Assembly: GCA_963749675.1 (NCBI GenBank)
Contig: CAVVNT010000003.1
Location: 1 to 64,000 of the forward strand
Direction of reading: 5' to 3'
Length of the DNA: 64,000 bases
From: Roseitranquillus sp963749675
GTDB lineage: Bacteria; Pseudomonadota; Alphaproteobacteria; Rhodobacterales; Rhodobacteraceae
In this document: in pieces, positions 42,130 to 52,085 of the stretch
Position numbering within the stretch: position 1 is the stretch's first letter
How the letters are laid out: every line of letters begins with the position of its first letter
The notes under the pieces: model-generated
What the model saw: only the letters and a program-made list of their open reading frames with translations
The model's database searches: none
What the model was told of the DNA's origin: nothing
Program-made: the position numbers and the translations under genes

Positions 42130-42912
42130 GTGCCGCACATCATCGTCATCGGCAACGAGAAGGGCGGTTCGGGTAAGTCCACGACATCGATGCACTTGGC
42201 GACCGCATTGGCCCGGATGGGCCACAACGTCGGTGCCATGGACCTCGACCTGCGGCAGCGCAGCTTCGGCCGCTATGTCGAGAACCGGCGCGCCTATCTG
42301 GCCCGCGACGACCTTGAGCTCGCGACGCCGGACTACCGGGCGGTGCCGGACGGCGACTCGCCGCTGGAGGGGCGGTTCGGCGAAACGTTGGGCAGCTTCG
42401 GCGACGCGGAGTTCGTCGTCATCGATTGTCCGGGCTCACACACGCGGTTGAGCCAGATCGCGCACTCGCTGGCGGACACCCTGGTCACGCCGCTCAACGA
42501 CAGCTTCGTGGATTTCGACCTTCTTGCCCGCATCGACCCGGCAACGGAGAAGATCCTCGGTCCCTCGATCTACTCCGAGATGGTCTGGGCGGCGCGGCAG
42601 GCACGGGCCGAGGCGGGCCTGAAGCCGATCGACTGGATCGTCATCCGCAACCGGCTCGGCGCCCAGGCGATGCACAACAAGCGCCGGATGGAAGATGCGG
42701 TGACGCGGCTCGCCCCCCGGATCGGCTTTCGGGTGGCGCCGGGCTTTGCCGAACGTGTGGTCTTCCGCGAGCTCTTCCCGAAGGGCCTGACATTGCTCGA
42801 CCTGCGTGATGTCGGCGTCGCGTCGCTCAGCATGTCCAATGTCGCCGCGCGGCAGGAGCTGCGCGATCTCGTCAGGGCGCTGAGGCTGCCTGGGGTCGAG
42901 CCCAGGTTCTAG
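42130..42912 (+). CDS. mipZ: ParA/MipZ-like ATPase
   Basis: 260 residues. The deviant Walker A VIGNEKGGSGKSTTSMHLAT is at the N-terminus, with the MipZ-like MDLDLRQRSFGRYVENRRAY, VVIDCPGSHTRLSQIAHSLA and ATPLNDSFVDFDLL-type sequence. MipZ forms a gradient that places the Z ring in mid-cell in alphaproteobacteria. GTG 42130 follows GGGGGACG, and the preceding terminator separates it from rpmE. Confidence 0.85.
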   Translation: MPHIIVIGNEKGGSGKSTTSMHLATALARMGHNVGAMDLDLRQRSFGRYVENRRAYLARDDLELATPDYRAVPDGDSPLEGRFGETLGSFGDAEFVVIDCPGSHTRLSQIAHSLADTLVTPLNDSFVDFDLLARIDPATEKILGPSIYSEMVWAARQARAEAGLKPIDWIVIRNRLGAQAMHNKRRMEDAVTRLAPRIGFRVAPGFAERVVFRELFPKGLTLLDLRDVGVASLSMSNVAARQELRDLVRALRLPGVEPRF

Positions 42913-42925
42913 TCGCCGCTACGGT

Positions 42926-44515
42926 CTACTCGGCCGCCGCGCGCGACTGGCGCGCATCAGCCATGTAGGCGTCGAGAGCATCAGAGCCCTCCTGCGAGAT
43001 GCGAAGGCCCAGCTTTGAGCGGCGCCAAAGCACATCTTCGGCGGTTCGGGCATATTCGCGCGCCATCAGCCAGTCGATCTCGCGCGCCGTCAAGGTCGCG
43101 CCGAACTCTTGACCAAGGGCGTCCCTGTCCTTGGCATCGCCGAGGACGTTCCATGCATCCGTACCGTACGCACGGACCAGCCGCTTCGCCCAGAACGGCG
43201 TCAGGTACGGGTAGTCGTTCGACAGACGCTCGATCAGGTTCGGCACCTCGCGGACGCCGAAATTGCCGCCCGGAAGCGGAACGCGCGCCGTCCATTTGCC
43301 GCTCATGGAGGGGAAGGCGGGGCCGATCTTCTCCATCGCGCTTTCGGCCAGCCGGCGATAGGTCGTGATCTTGCCGCCGAAGACGTTGAGCAGTGGCGCA
43401 CCGGCATCGTCGAGCGACAGCACGTAGTCGCGGGTGGCCGCGGTCGCCGACTTGGCGCCGTCGTCATAGAGTGGCCGGACGCCGGAATAGGTCCAGACAA
43501 TGTCGTCCGTCGTCACCGGCTTCTCGAAATAGTTCGACGCGAAGTTGCAGAGGTATTTCTGCTCCTCCGGCGTGCAGTACGGCTTTTCGTGGACGTCGTG
43601 ATGCTCCTGATCCGTGGTACCGATGAGCGTGAAGTCGGTCTCGTAGGGAATTGCGAAGATGATCCGCCCGTCGGCGCCCTGGAAGAAGTAGCACTTGTCA
43701 TGGTCGTAGAGCCGCTTGGTCACGATGTGGCTGCCGCGGACGAGCCGGACGCCCTCCGTCGAATTCATCCGGATCGTTCCGGTAATGACGTCGCGCACCC
43801 ACGGGCCACCTGCGTTGACCAGAAAGCGGGCGGAGACGATCTCCGTCGTGCCGTCGTCGTGCTGCAGGTGGACGGTCCAGGTGTCGTCGCCGCGCTCGGC
43901 CCCCGTCACCTTGGTGCGGGTCATGATCCGCGCGCCACGCTGTTCGGCGTCGCGGGCGTTGAGCGCGACGAGGCGGCTGTCCTCGACCCAGCAGTCGGAG
44001 TACTCGAAGGCCTTGCGGAACTTCTTCTTCAGGGGCTTGCCCGCCGGATCCTCCGTCAGGTCCAGCGTCCGCGTGCCGGGCAGGATCGCCCGCCCGCCCA
44101 GATTGTCGTACATCGCAAGGCCGAGGCGGATCAGCCACGCCGGCCGCCGGCCCCGCATCCAGGGCATCACCCTGTTGAGGATCTTCGATGTTGGCGTCTC
44201 GCCCTCGAAGCGCATCTCCGGGTGGAACGGCAGCACGAAGCGCATCGGCCAGGAAATGTGCGGCATGGCGCTCAGCAACGTCTCGCGCTCGATCAGGCTC
44301 TCGCGAACCAGCCGAACCTCGAAATACTCCAGGTACCTCAGGCCGCCGTGAAAGAGCTTGGTCGAGGCCGAGGAGGTCGCCGACGCGAGATCGTTCATCT
44401 CGGCAAGCGCCACCGACAGACCGCGCCCCGACGCATCGCGCGCGATTCCGCAGCCGTTTATTCCGCCGCCTATAACGAACAGGTCGAACGGTTCGTGCTT
44501 GGGTTGGGTGCTCAT
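42926..44515 (-). CDS. glpD: aerobic glycerol-3-phosphate dehydrogenase
   Basis: 529 residues, full length. FAD binding is in DLFVIGGGINGCGIARDASG; SATSSASTKLFHGGLRYLEY and the C-terminal DAO domain (WTYSGVRPLYDD, VFGGKITTYRRLAESAMEKI) are characteristic. It oxidises glycerol 3-phosphate to dihydroxyacetone phosphate and passes electrons to quinone at the membrane. Convergent with the MipZ-like gene, 13 bases apart. No other glp genes are near. Confidence 0.95.
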   Translation of the reverse strand: MSTQPKHEPFDLFVIGGGINGCGIARDASGRGLSVALAEMNDLASATSSASTKLFHGGLRYLEYFEVRLVRESLIERETLLSAMPHISWPMRFVLPFHPEMRFEGETPTSKILNRVMPWMRGRRPAWLIRLGLAMYDNLGGRAILPGTRTLDLTEDPAGKPLKKKFRKAFEYSDCWVEDSRLVALNARDAEQRGARIMTRTKVTGAERGDDTWTVHLQHDDGTTEIVSARFLVNAGGPWVRDVITGTIRMNSTEGVRLVRGSHIVTKRLYDHDKCYFFQGADGRIIFAIPYETDFTLIGTTDQEHHDVHEKPYCTPEEQKYLCNFASNYFEKPVTTDDIVWTYSGVRPLYDDGAKSATAATRDYVLSLDDAGAPLLNVFGGKITTYRRLAESAMEKIGPAFPSMSGKWTARVPLPGGNFGVREVPNLIERLSNDYPYLTPFWAKRLVRAYGTDAWNVLGDAKDRDALGQEFGATLTAREIDWLMAREYARTAEDVLWRRSKLGLRISQEGSDALDAYMADARQSRAAAE

Positions 44516-44686
44516 GCGCTAGAGCCTCGACCGTTAGACGCAGGAGTCAAGTCGGCGCGCGAAACGTCCCCGTGACCGGGTGGTCATCGACGAGGAAGAG
44601 CGCTGATCCGGAGCGGACGCAACCGGTTGTCTATTTCGACTCATGTTCTACCATAGGGTGAATGTGGCAAAGCGGCTGGGGACCCC

Positions 44687-45124
44687 ATGATCACAGAAGA
44701 CACGCGGATTCTGCTGAGCGATCCCGGCAGCATTGACCTTGTGGTCTCCTACCTCACGGTCATCGAAAGATACGACGTGGGCTCCCTGCGGCGGATGCTG
44801 CACCGGGACGTCGTCCTCACCCACGCCAACTACCCTTCGGTCACGGGGCGCGACATTGCCGTCGACATGATCGAGGGCTATCTCCGCATCATCGATGGCG
44901 TCGAGTTCGAAGTGATCACCGTTCTCGGGTCCGAAAACGTGATCTTCATCGAAAAGGTCAACGTCGCGACGACGCGGCGCATGACCCTCGCGCGGGTCCG
45001 CGTCGTAACCATTCTGGAATACGACAATAGCAAGCTCATCACGTCGATCAGGATCTACGGCGACACCGCCGACCTGTTCCGGGCTTTCTCGGCGGATCCC
45101 GCAAAGGATGGCGTCCCCCCCTGA
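44687..45124 (+). CDS. NTF2-like (SnoaL-type) protein
   Basis: 145 residues. The pattern VVSYLTVIERYDVGSLRRML, LHRDVVLTHANYPSVTGRDI and ARVRVVTILEYDNSKLITSI fits the cone-shaped NTF2 fold of small isomerases or binding proteins. No catalytic residues can be assigned. It stands alone between glpD and the dipeptide ABC operon. Confidence 0.65.
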   Translation: MITEDTRILLSDPGSIDLVVSYLTVIERYDVGSLRRMLHRDVVLTHANYPSVTGRDIAVDMIEGYLRIIDGVEFEVITVLGSENVIFIEKVNVATTRRMTLARVRVVTILEYDNSKLITSIRIYGDTADLFRAFSADPAKDGVPP

Positions 45125-45267
45125 TCTACGCACGCAAGGTCCTCGCGCTCCGCCCTCCTTTCTCGCCCAGTCAAGCCGAGCGCCGGTGCCAATCGCGCGT
45201 TTTCTCGAAGGTTGCCATCCGGCCCAAAGGTGTCCGAGGGTGAGACAGGCAACCGAGGAGGATGAAG

Positions 45268-46847
45268 ATGGGTCACCTGATGCACCGCATGCGCCGCACC
45301 CTGATTGCGGTCGGAACTGCCGTGGCGCTCTCGCCAGCGATCGGACCGGCCGGAGCGCAGACACCGCCAGGCGTCCTCGTCGTGGGGCAGATCGCCGAGC
45401 CGAAGGCACTTGATCCCGCGGCCGTGACGGCGGTCAACGACTTTCGCATCCTGATGAACGTCTATGACGGGCTCGTGCGCTACCGCGATGGCACGCTGGA
45501 GGTGGAGCCCGCGCTCGCCACGGACTGGGAGATCAGCGAGGACGGCACCGAGTACACCTTCACCCTGCGCGAAGGCGTGACGTTCCACGACGGCAGCGCC
45601 TTCGACGCCGAGGCCGTGAAGTTCAACTTCGACCGGATGCTGGACGAGGAACATCCCTTCCACGACACCGGCCCGTTCCCGCTGGCGTTCTTCTTCTCGG
45701 CCATTGAATTGGTCGAGGTCGTCGATCCGCTGACTGTGAGGTTCACCCTGACCGAACCCTACGCGCCGTTCCTGTCGAACCTCGCCTATCCGACCGGCCT
45801 CATCGTCTCGCCCGCTGCGGTCGAGCAGAACGGCGCCGATTTCGGGCGCAATCCGTCCGGCACCGGCCCGTTCCGCTTCGTCGAATGGCGCTCGAACGAG
45901 GCAGTGGTGGTCGAGAAGAACCCCGACTACTGGGACGGCGCGCCGCCGCTCGAGGCGGTGGTGTTCCGCCCGATCACCGACGCCAACACCCGCACCGCCG
46001 AGATGCTGGCGGGCGGCATCGACCTGATGGTGGAGGTGCCCCCCGTGGCCCTCAGCGAGTTCCAGGGCGGGGGCTACACGATCCACGAGCAGGCGGGACC
46101 GCACGTCTGGTTCCTGATCCTGAACACGCGCGAAGGGCCGTTCGCCGACGTCCGGGTCCGCCAGCGCGGCGAACCTCGCCATCAACAAGGAGGCGCTGGT
46201 CAACGACGTGCTGGAGGGCACCGCCGAGGTCGCCGCCGGGCCGACTCCTCCGGCCTTCGCCTGGGCCTACAACGAGGAACTGGAGCCCTACCCCTACGAC
46301 CCCGAGGGCGCGCGCCAACTGCTCGCCGAAGCCGGAGCCGAGGGCGCGGAGCTGACGTTCTACGTCACCGAAGGCGGATCGGGGATGCTCGACCCGGTGG
46401 CCATGGGCACGGCGATCCAGGCGGACCTCGAGGCGGTGGGCTTCGAACGTCAGCATCGAGACCTACGAGTGGAACACCTTCCTCGGCGAGGTGAACCCGG
46501 GGCTCGAGGGCAAGGCCGACATGGCCGAGATGGCATGGATGACGAACGACCCCGACACCCTGCCCTTCCTGACGCTTCGGTCCGAGGCGATGCCGGAGAA
46601 TGGCGGCTTCAACTCGGGCTACTACTCCAACCCCGAGGTCGACCGCCTGCTGGAGGAGGCCCGCGTCGCGACCGACCAGGAGGAGCGGGCGCGTCTCTAC
46701 AAGGAGATGCAGCAGATCGTGCAGGAGGATGCGCCTTGGGTCTTCGTCGCGAACTGGAAGCAGAACGCGGTGACGAACGACCGGGTCGAGAACTTCGAAC
46801 TGCAGCCGTCGTTCTTCCTGCTGCTCGACGACGTCGTGAAGAACTGA
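45268..46847 (+). CDS. peptide/nickel-type ABC substrate-binding protein (two frame breaks)
   Basis: ATG 45268 is chosen because GAGGAGG lies seven bases ahead; the signal peptide ends in AGAQTPP. SBP family 5 motifs: GQIAEPKALDPAAVTAVNDF, TDWEISEDGTEYTFTLREGV, SGTGPFRFVEWRSNEAVVVE, then AANLAINKEALVNDVL after a +1 near 46160, and IETYEWNTFLGEV after a second +1 near 46448. ENGGFNSGYYSNPEVDRLLE and the end KQNAVTNDRVENF follow. The span is 526 codons plus two bases. The ligand would be a di- or oligopeptide. Either errors or decay. Confidence 0.8.
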
Positions 46848-46925
46848 CCCGACGCGCCGCCGCATGACTTCGGCGGCGTGCGGCGCTTTCGGCCAACGGC
46901 CCGACCGCGAGGAAAGGAGACGCGC

Positions 46926-47874
46926 ATGGCAGGCTACATCCTCAAGCGGCTCCTCTCGGCGATCCCGGTCCTGATCGGGATCACCGTCATCGTCTTTGCG
47001 ATCATGGCGCTGATCCCCGGCGACCCGGCGACCGCGATCCTCGGCAGCTACGCGACGCCCGAGAACGTCGAGAAGATCAACCGCGACCTCGGCCTCGACA
47101 AGCCTGCGGTGCAGCGGTACTTCATCTGGCTCGGCAACATGCTGACCGGGCGATTTCGGCACGTCCTTCTCTCTGAACCGCCCGGTCCTCGACGAGGTGC
47201 TGGAGCGGTTCAACGCGACGCTGATCCTCGCCGGCACCGCCTTCGTGCTTTGCGCGATCTTCGGCATCCTCGCCGGCGTCGTCTCGGCCGCGAACCAGTA
47301 TGGGGCCAAGGACAAGGCGATCACCTTCGTCGTCCTGCTCGGCATCTCGATCCCGTCATTCTTCCTCGGGATGATGATGATCCTGATCTTCGCGGTGAAC
47401 CTGCGCTGGCTGCCCGTCTCCGGCATGTACGCGATCTACGGCGGCGGCGGTCTGTGGGACCTGATCAAGCACCTGACGATGCCGGCGATCGCGCTGGCGG
47501 TGGTGGCGACCGGCGTCGTCGCCCGACTGTCGCGCTCGGCGATGCTCGAGGTGCTGCGCCAGGACTTCATCCGCACCGCCCGCGCCAAGGGCGTGCCGGA
47601 GCGGCGGGTGATCTGGCGCCACGCGCTCAAGGCGGCGATGGTCTCGATCATCCCGGTGCTCGGCATCCAGGCCGGCTTCGTCCTCTCCGGCGCGGTCTAC
47701 ATCGAGATCGTGTTCCAGTGGCCCGGCGTCGGGCGGATGCTGGTCGACGCCATCCTGACCCGCGACATCCTGCTGGTGCAGGGCGGCGTCGTCTTCGTCG
47801 CGGCCTGCTACGTCCTCTTCAACATCGCGGTCGACGTGGCGCAGAGCCTGCTCGACCCGAGGATCAAGACGTGA
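46926..47874 (+). CDS. DppB-type ABC permease (one frame break)
   Basis: ATG 46926 starts MAGYILKRLLSAIPVLIGIT. At about 47150 an extra G in ACCGGGCG breaks the frame; the next frame continues FGTSFSLNRPVLDEVLERFN. The protein ends with LLVQGGVVFVAACYVLFNIA and PRIKT. Six helices and the EAA-like ARAKGVPERRVIWRHALKAA loop are present. The span is 316 codons plus one base. Its stop overlaps the GTG start of the next gene. Confidence 0.82.
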
Positions 47875-49759
47875 CCGCCTTCCTGCGCCTGCTGGCGCGG
47901 AACCGCCTGGCGCTGGCGGGCGGGATCGTGCTCTGCATCGTGGTGCTGCTGGCGTTGGTCACGCCGCTCCTGCCGCTGCAGACCGCCGAACGTCACCAAC
48001 ACCGCCGACCGCTTCCTGCCGCCGTTCAGCGAGGGGCACCTGCTCGGCACCGACCATCTCGGCCGCGACCTGCTGAGCCGCCTGCTGCACGGCACCCGCC
48101 TCAGCCTCGCCGTGGGCTTCGCCGCAGCGATCATCGCGGCCACCCTCGGAACCGCGATCGGCATCATCGCAGGCTACGCCGGCGGGCGGACCGACAACAT
48201 CATCATGCGCGGCGTCGACATGCTGATGGCGTTCCCCTACATCCTGCTTGCCCTCGCCATCGTCGCCGCGCTCGGCCCCGGCCTCGTCAACGCGCTGATC
48301 GCGGTCGCGGTGGTCAACGTGCCGTTCTTCGCGCGCAACATCCGCGGCATCACCGTCGGCATCGCCCACAAGGAGTTCGTCGACGCCGCCCGCCTCGCCG
48401 GGCTCTCGCCATGGCGCATCGTGATCTCGGAGATCCTGCCGAACGTCATCCCGGTCGTCGTCATCGCCATGTCGACGACCATCGGCTGGATGATCCTCGA
48501 GACCGCGGGGCTGTCGTTCCTCGGCCTCGGCTCGCAGCCGCCGCAGGCCGACCTCGGCTCGATGCTGGGCGAGGCGCGCTCGGCGCTGATCACCAACCCG
48601 CACACCTCGGTCGTGCCGGGCCTGATGATCCTGGTCATCGTCATGTCGATCAACCTCCTCGGCGACGGCGTCCGCGACGCGCTCGACCCGCGGCTCAAGT
48701 CCGGCGCCCTGTCGCGCCCGATGGCCGCCACCCTCGTCGACCGCCGCGAGCCGGTGCCAGAGGCGGAGGGCGACGGCGTCCTGGCGCTGCAGGACCTGCA
48801 GACCGAGTTCCGCGTGCGCGACCGCATCTACCGCGCCGTTGGCGGCGTCAGCCTCGCGGTCGCGCCGGGCGAGTGCCTCGGCATCATCGGCGAGTCCGGC
48901 TCCGGCAAGTCCGTCACCGCGCTCTCCGTCATGGGCCTCGTCGCCTCGCCGCCCGGCGTCATCACCGGCGGCGCCGTCCGCTTCAACGGCGAGGACCTGA
49001 TCGGCGCGCCGTACCGGCGCCTCCGCCGGATCCGCGGCGACCGGATCGCCTACATCTTTCAGGACCCGCTCGCCACGCTGCACCCGCTGATCCGCGTCGG
49101 CGACCAGCTGGTCGAGGCGATCCAGGTGCACCATTCCGTACCCGACCGCGAAGCCCGCACCCGCGCCCTCGATCTGCTCAAGTCCGTGCGCATCCCCAAC
49201 GTCGAGAGCCGCATCGACAGCTACCCGCACGAGATGTCGGGCGGGATGCGCCAGCGCGTCGGCATCGCCATGGCGCTCGCCAACGACCCCGACGTCATCA
49301 TCGCCGACGAGCCGACCACCGCGCTCGACGTCACCGTGCAGGCGCAGATCCTGTCGCTGCTGAACGACCTGCGGCGCGAACGCGGCCTCGCGATCGTCTT
49401 CATCACCCACGACTTCGGCGTCGTGGCCCAGCTCTGCGACCGCGTCGCGGTGATGTATGCGGGCCGCATCGTCGAGGAGGGCGTGACCGACCGGGTGCTG
49501 GACAACCCGGCGCACCCCTACACGCGCGCGCCTGATCGCCTGCGTGCCCGAGCTCGGCGAGGGCAAGCGCAAGCTCGAGGCGATCCCGGGCCTGCCGCCG
49601 CCGGTCAACGACCTGCCCCCCGGCTGCGCCTTCGCCCCGCGCTGCGACAAGGCGCGCCCCGAGTGCAGCGAGGGCGAGATCCCGCTCTTCCGCGAAGGCA
49701 ACCGCGCCTTCCGCTGCCTCTACCCCGAGAACCGCGCCGAAAGGGCAGCCGCCGAATGA
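47871..49759 (+). CDS. DppC-DppD fusion: permease + ATPase (two frame breaks)
   Basis: From GTG 47871 the permease part begins FLRLLARNRLALAGGIVLCI. A +1 at about 47985 moves to the frame NVTNTADRFLPPFSEGHLLG. The DppC features follow (GRDLLSRLLHG, EFVDAARLAGLSPWRIVISE). Without a stop the frame runs into an ATPase: IIGESGSGKSVTALS, YIFQDPLATLHPLIRVGDQL, MSGGMRQRVGIAMALANDPD, IIADEPTTALDVT. Near 49525 another +1 leads to ACVPELGEGKRKLEAIPGLP with the C-terminal cysteines of oligopeptide ATPases. Such permease-ATPase fusions are known in this class. The ends are 629 codons plus two bases apart. Confidence 0.8.
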
Positions 49760-50733
49760 CCGCCGCCCTCGCCCTGACCGACCTCTCCAAGTCGTTCCCC
49801 GTCGGCAAGCGCCTGATCGGGCCGCCCAAGGCGCACGTCCACGCCGTCCGGCCGGTCACCCTGACCGTCCGCAAGGGCGAGACGCTGGGCATCGTGGGGG
49901 AGTCGGGCTGCGGCAAGTCCACCCTCGCCCGGATGCTGGTCGGCCTGATCGAGCCCACGACCGGCACCATCGAGATCGAGGGTACCGCCCTCGACAACGC
50001 CGACCCAGCGGAGTTCGGCAAGAAGATCCAGTACGTCTTCCAGGACCCGATCTCGTCGCTGAACCCGCGCAAGACCATCCGGCAGGTGATGGAGGCCCCG
50101 CTCAAGCGGCTGCACGGCATGAAGCGCGCCCAGCGCACCGAGCGCATCGCCGAGATCTTCGACCTCGTGAGCCTGCGCGAGGAGTTCCTCGACCGCTACC
50201 CGCACGAGTTCTCCGGCGGTCAGGCGCAGCGCATCGGCATCGCCCGAGCGCTGGCGGCCGAGGCGCGGATCCTGATCCTCGACGAGCCGGTCTCCGCCCT
50301 CGACGTCAGCGTGCAGGCGCAGGTGCTGAACCTGCTCGCACGTCTCAAGGGCGAGTTGGGGCTGACCTACCTCTTCATCTCCCACGACCTCGCCGTGGTC
50401 GAGGCGGTCAGCGACCGCATCGCCGTCCTCTACTTCGGCGCGGTGGTCGAGACCGGTCCGGCGGAGGCGGTCTTCGCCCATCCGCGGCACCCCTACACCA
50501 AGCTCCTCGCTGGCAGCGCCCCGGTGGTCGGCCGCCCCCTGACCCCGCCGGAGGCGAAGGAAACGGAGCTGCCGGACCCGCTGAGCCCGCCCACGGGGTG
50601 CGCCTTCCGCGCCCGGTGCCCGCGCGCTATCGAGCGCTGCGCGACCGAGGACCCGCCCTTGATGAACATGGGCGCGGGCCAGGAGGCGGCATGCTTCAAC
50701 CCCGTCCCGGATGGCGCAACCGGCAGCGCCTGA
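49756..50733 (+). CDS. DppF/OppF-type ABC transporter ATP-binding protein
   Basis: 325 residues, the one gene of this operon with an intact frame. Walker A VGESGCGKSTLARMLVGLIE, Q loop IQYVFQDPISSLNPRKTIRQ, signature FSGGQAQRIGIARALAAEAR, Walker B ILILDEPVSALDVSVQAQVL and ISHDLAVVEAVSDRIAVLY are present. The C-terminal oligopeptide-transporter domain has cysteines (CAFRARCPRAIERC). ATG 49756 overlaps the corrected fusion stop. Confidence 0.92.
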   Translation: MTAALALTDLSKSFPVGKRLIGPPKAHVHAVRPVTLTVRKGETLGIVGESGCGKSTLARMLVGLIEPTTGTIEIEGTALDNADPAEFGKKIQYVFQDPISSLNPRKTIRQVMEAPLKRLHGMKRAQRTERIAEIFDLVSLREEFLDRYPHEFSGGQAQRIGIARALAAEARILILDEPVSALDVSVQAQVLNLLARLKGELGLTYLFISHDLAVVEAVSDRIAVLYFGAVVETGPAEAVFAHPRHPYTKLLAGSAPVVGRPLTPPEAKETELPDPLSPPTGCAFRARCPRAIERCATEDPPLMNMGAGQEAACFNPVPDGATGSA

Positions 50734-50867
50734 CCCGGAAACGGAGGTGGCGCTGCTCCAGGCGTCTGCGGCCTCTTTGCCCCATTGCAGCGGCCGCGAA
50801 TTGCCGGTCTTCTCCCCTTAGCAGGCACCGCGAAGCACGCGCTTCCGAGGAGAACAGGGAGGATTGC

Positions 50868-52085
50868 ATGGCTGCGACCCGAACAGCCGCCCGGCTGGCA
50901 GTGTCGGTTTGCCTGGTGGCCGTCGCTCTGGTCGTGTCATCGACTGCGACGGCGCACGCGCAGGAGGTACGCGCCGCAGTCCTGCGCGTGGACTACTCGC
51001 GGCTCCTGCCGCTCTCGCGGCTCGACCTGCCGACCAACGATCTGGGCTTTGCGGGCGGTGAGGTCGCGACGAGCGACAACCGGACCACCGGCAGCTTCCT
51101 CGGCCAGACCTACGAGACCGAGACCGTCGCCACGACGCCGGAAGAGGCGGTCGCGGCGTTCGGGGCGCTGATGGACGAAGGCGTGCGCCTCGTCGTCGTG
51201 CTGGCGGAGGCGGACGAGCTGCTGGCGCTCGCCGATGCCGCCCCGGACGATGCATTGATCCTCAACGCCCGCGCCGGCGACATGGCCCTGCGGGACGAGG
51301 CGTGCCGCGCCAACGTCCTGCACGTCGCGCCGAGCCAGCAGATGCGCAGCGACGCGGTGGCGCAGTTCCTGATCTGGAAGAAGTGGGACGAGTGGCTCCT
51401 GATCCACGGTTCTAACCCCGCAGACCGGGCGCTGGGGGAGGCGTATCAACGGTCCGCCACCAAGTTTGGCGCCGAGATCGTGGAGACGCGGGAGTTCGAG
51501 GATACTGGCGGCTCCCGCGTCGCGGATTCGGGTCACGTGCTGGTGCAGCGGCAGATTCCCGTCTTCACCCAGGGCGCCGAGGATCACGACGTGGTGGTTG
51601 CGGCTGACGCCACGGACTACTTCGCGGCCTATCTGCCCTACAACACGTGGCAGCCGGCGCCGGTGGTCGGTTCCGCCGGATTGCGCCCGCAGACCTGGCA
51701 TCCGGCGTTCGAGGGCTGGGGCGCGACGCAGCTCCAGCGCCGTTTCGAAGAGGTGGCCGGCCGATCGATGCGCGATGAGGACTACCAGACCTGGCTCGCG
51801 CTGCGCGTGATCGGCGAGGCGGTCACGCGCACGGGCAACGCCGACGCGACCGCAATCCGGGACTACGCTCTTGGGGACGACTTCGAGATCGGCGCCTTCA
51901 AGGGCCAGCCGCTGACTTTCCGGGACTGGAACGGCCAGCTGCGGCAGCCGATCCTCTTGTCGGACGGGCGGTTGACCGTCAGCGTCTCGCCGCAGGACGG
52001 GTTCCTGCACCAGGTCTCGCCGCTCGACACGCTGGGACTCGACCGGCCGGAATCCGGCTGCACCGCTTTCGAGGGAGGAAACTGA
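50868..52085 (+). CDS. ABC substrate-binding protein of the PQQ-dependent alcohol dehydrogenase system
   Basis: 405 residues. Signal peptide (VCLVAVALVVSSTATAHAQ), then LRVDYSRLLPLSRLDLPTND, DLGFAGGEVATSDNRTTGSF, GQTYETETVATTPEEAVAAF, and DYFAAYLPYNTWQPAPVVGS, typical of the TIGR03863-type protein. These sit beside PQQ enzymes that oxidise methanol, ethanol or aromatics. No ABC ATPase, permease or dehydrogenase of that system is in the window. ATG 50868 follows GGGAGG. Confidence 0.8.
   Translation: MAATRTAARLAVSVCLVAVALVVSSTATAHAQEVRAAVLRVDYSRLLPLSRLDLPTNDLGFAGGEVATSDNRTTGSFLGQTYETETVATTPEEAVAAFGALMDEGVRLVVVLAEADELLALADAAPDDALILNARAGDMALRDEACRANVLHVAPSQQMRSDAVAQFLIWKKWDEWLLIHGSNPADRALGEAYQRSATKFGAEIVETREFEDTGGSRVADSGHVLVQRQIPVFTQGAEDHDVVVAADATDYFAAYLPYNTWQPAPVVGSAGLRPQTWHPAFEGWGATQLQRRFEEVAGRSMRDEDYQTWLALRVIGEAVTRTGNADATAIRDYALGDDFEIGAFKGQPLTFRDWNGQLRQPILLSDGRLTVSVSPQDGFLHQVSPLDTLGLDRPESGCTAFEGGN

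Noticed and set aside
46150..49540. Programmed ribosomal frameshifting in the dipeptide ABC operon
   Set aside because: Sites share no slippery heptamer or downstream structure, and the same kind of single-base break occurs in unrelated genes such as rpsP and rplS.
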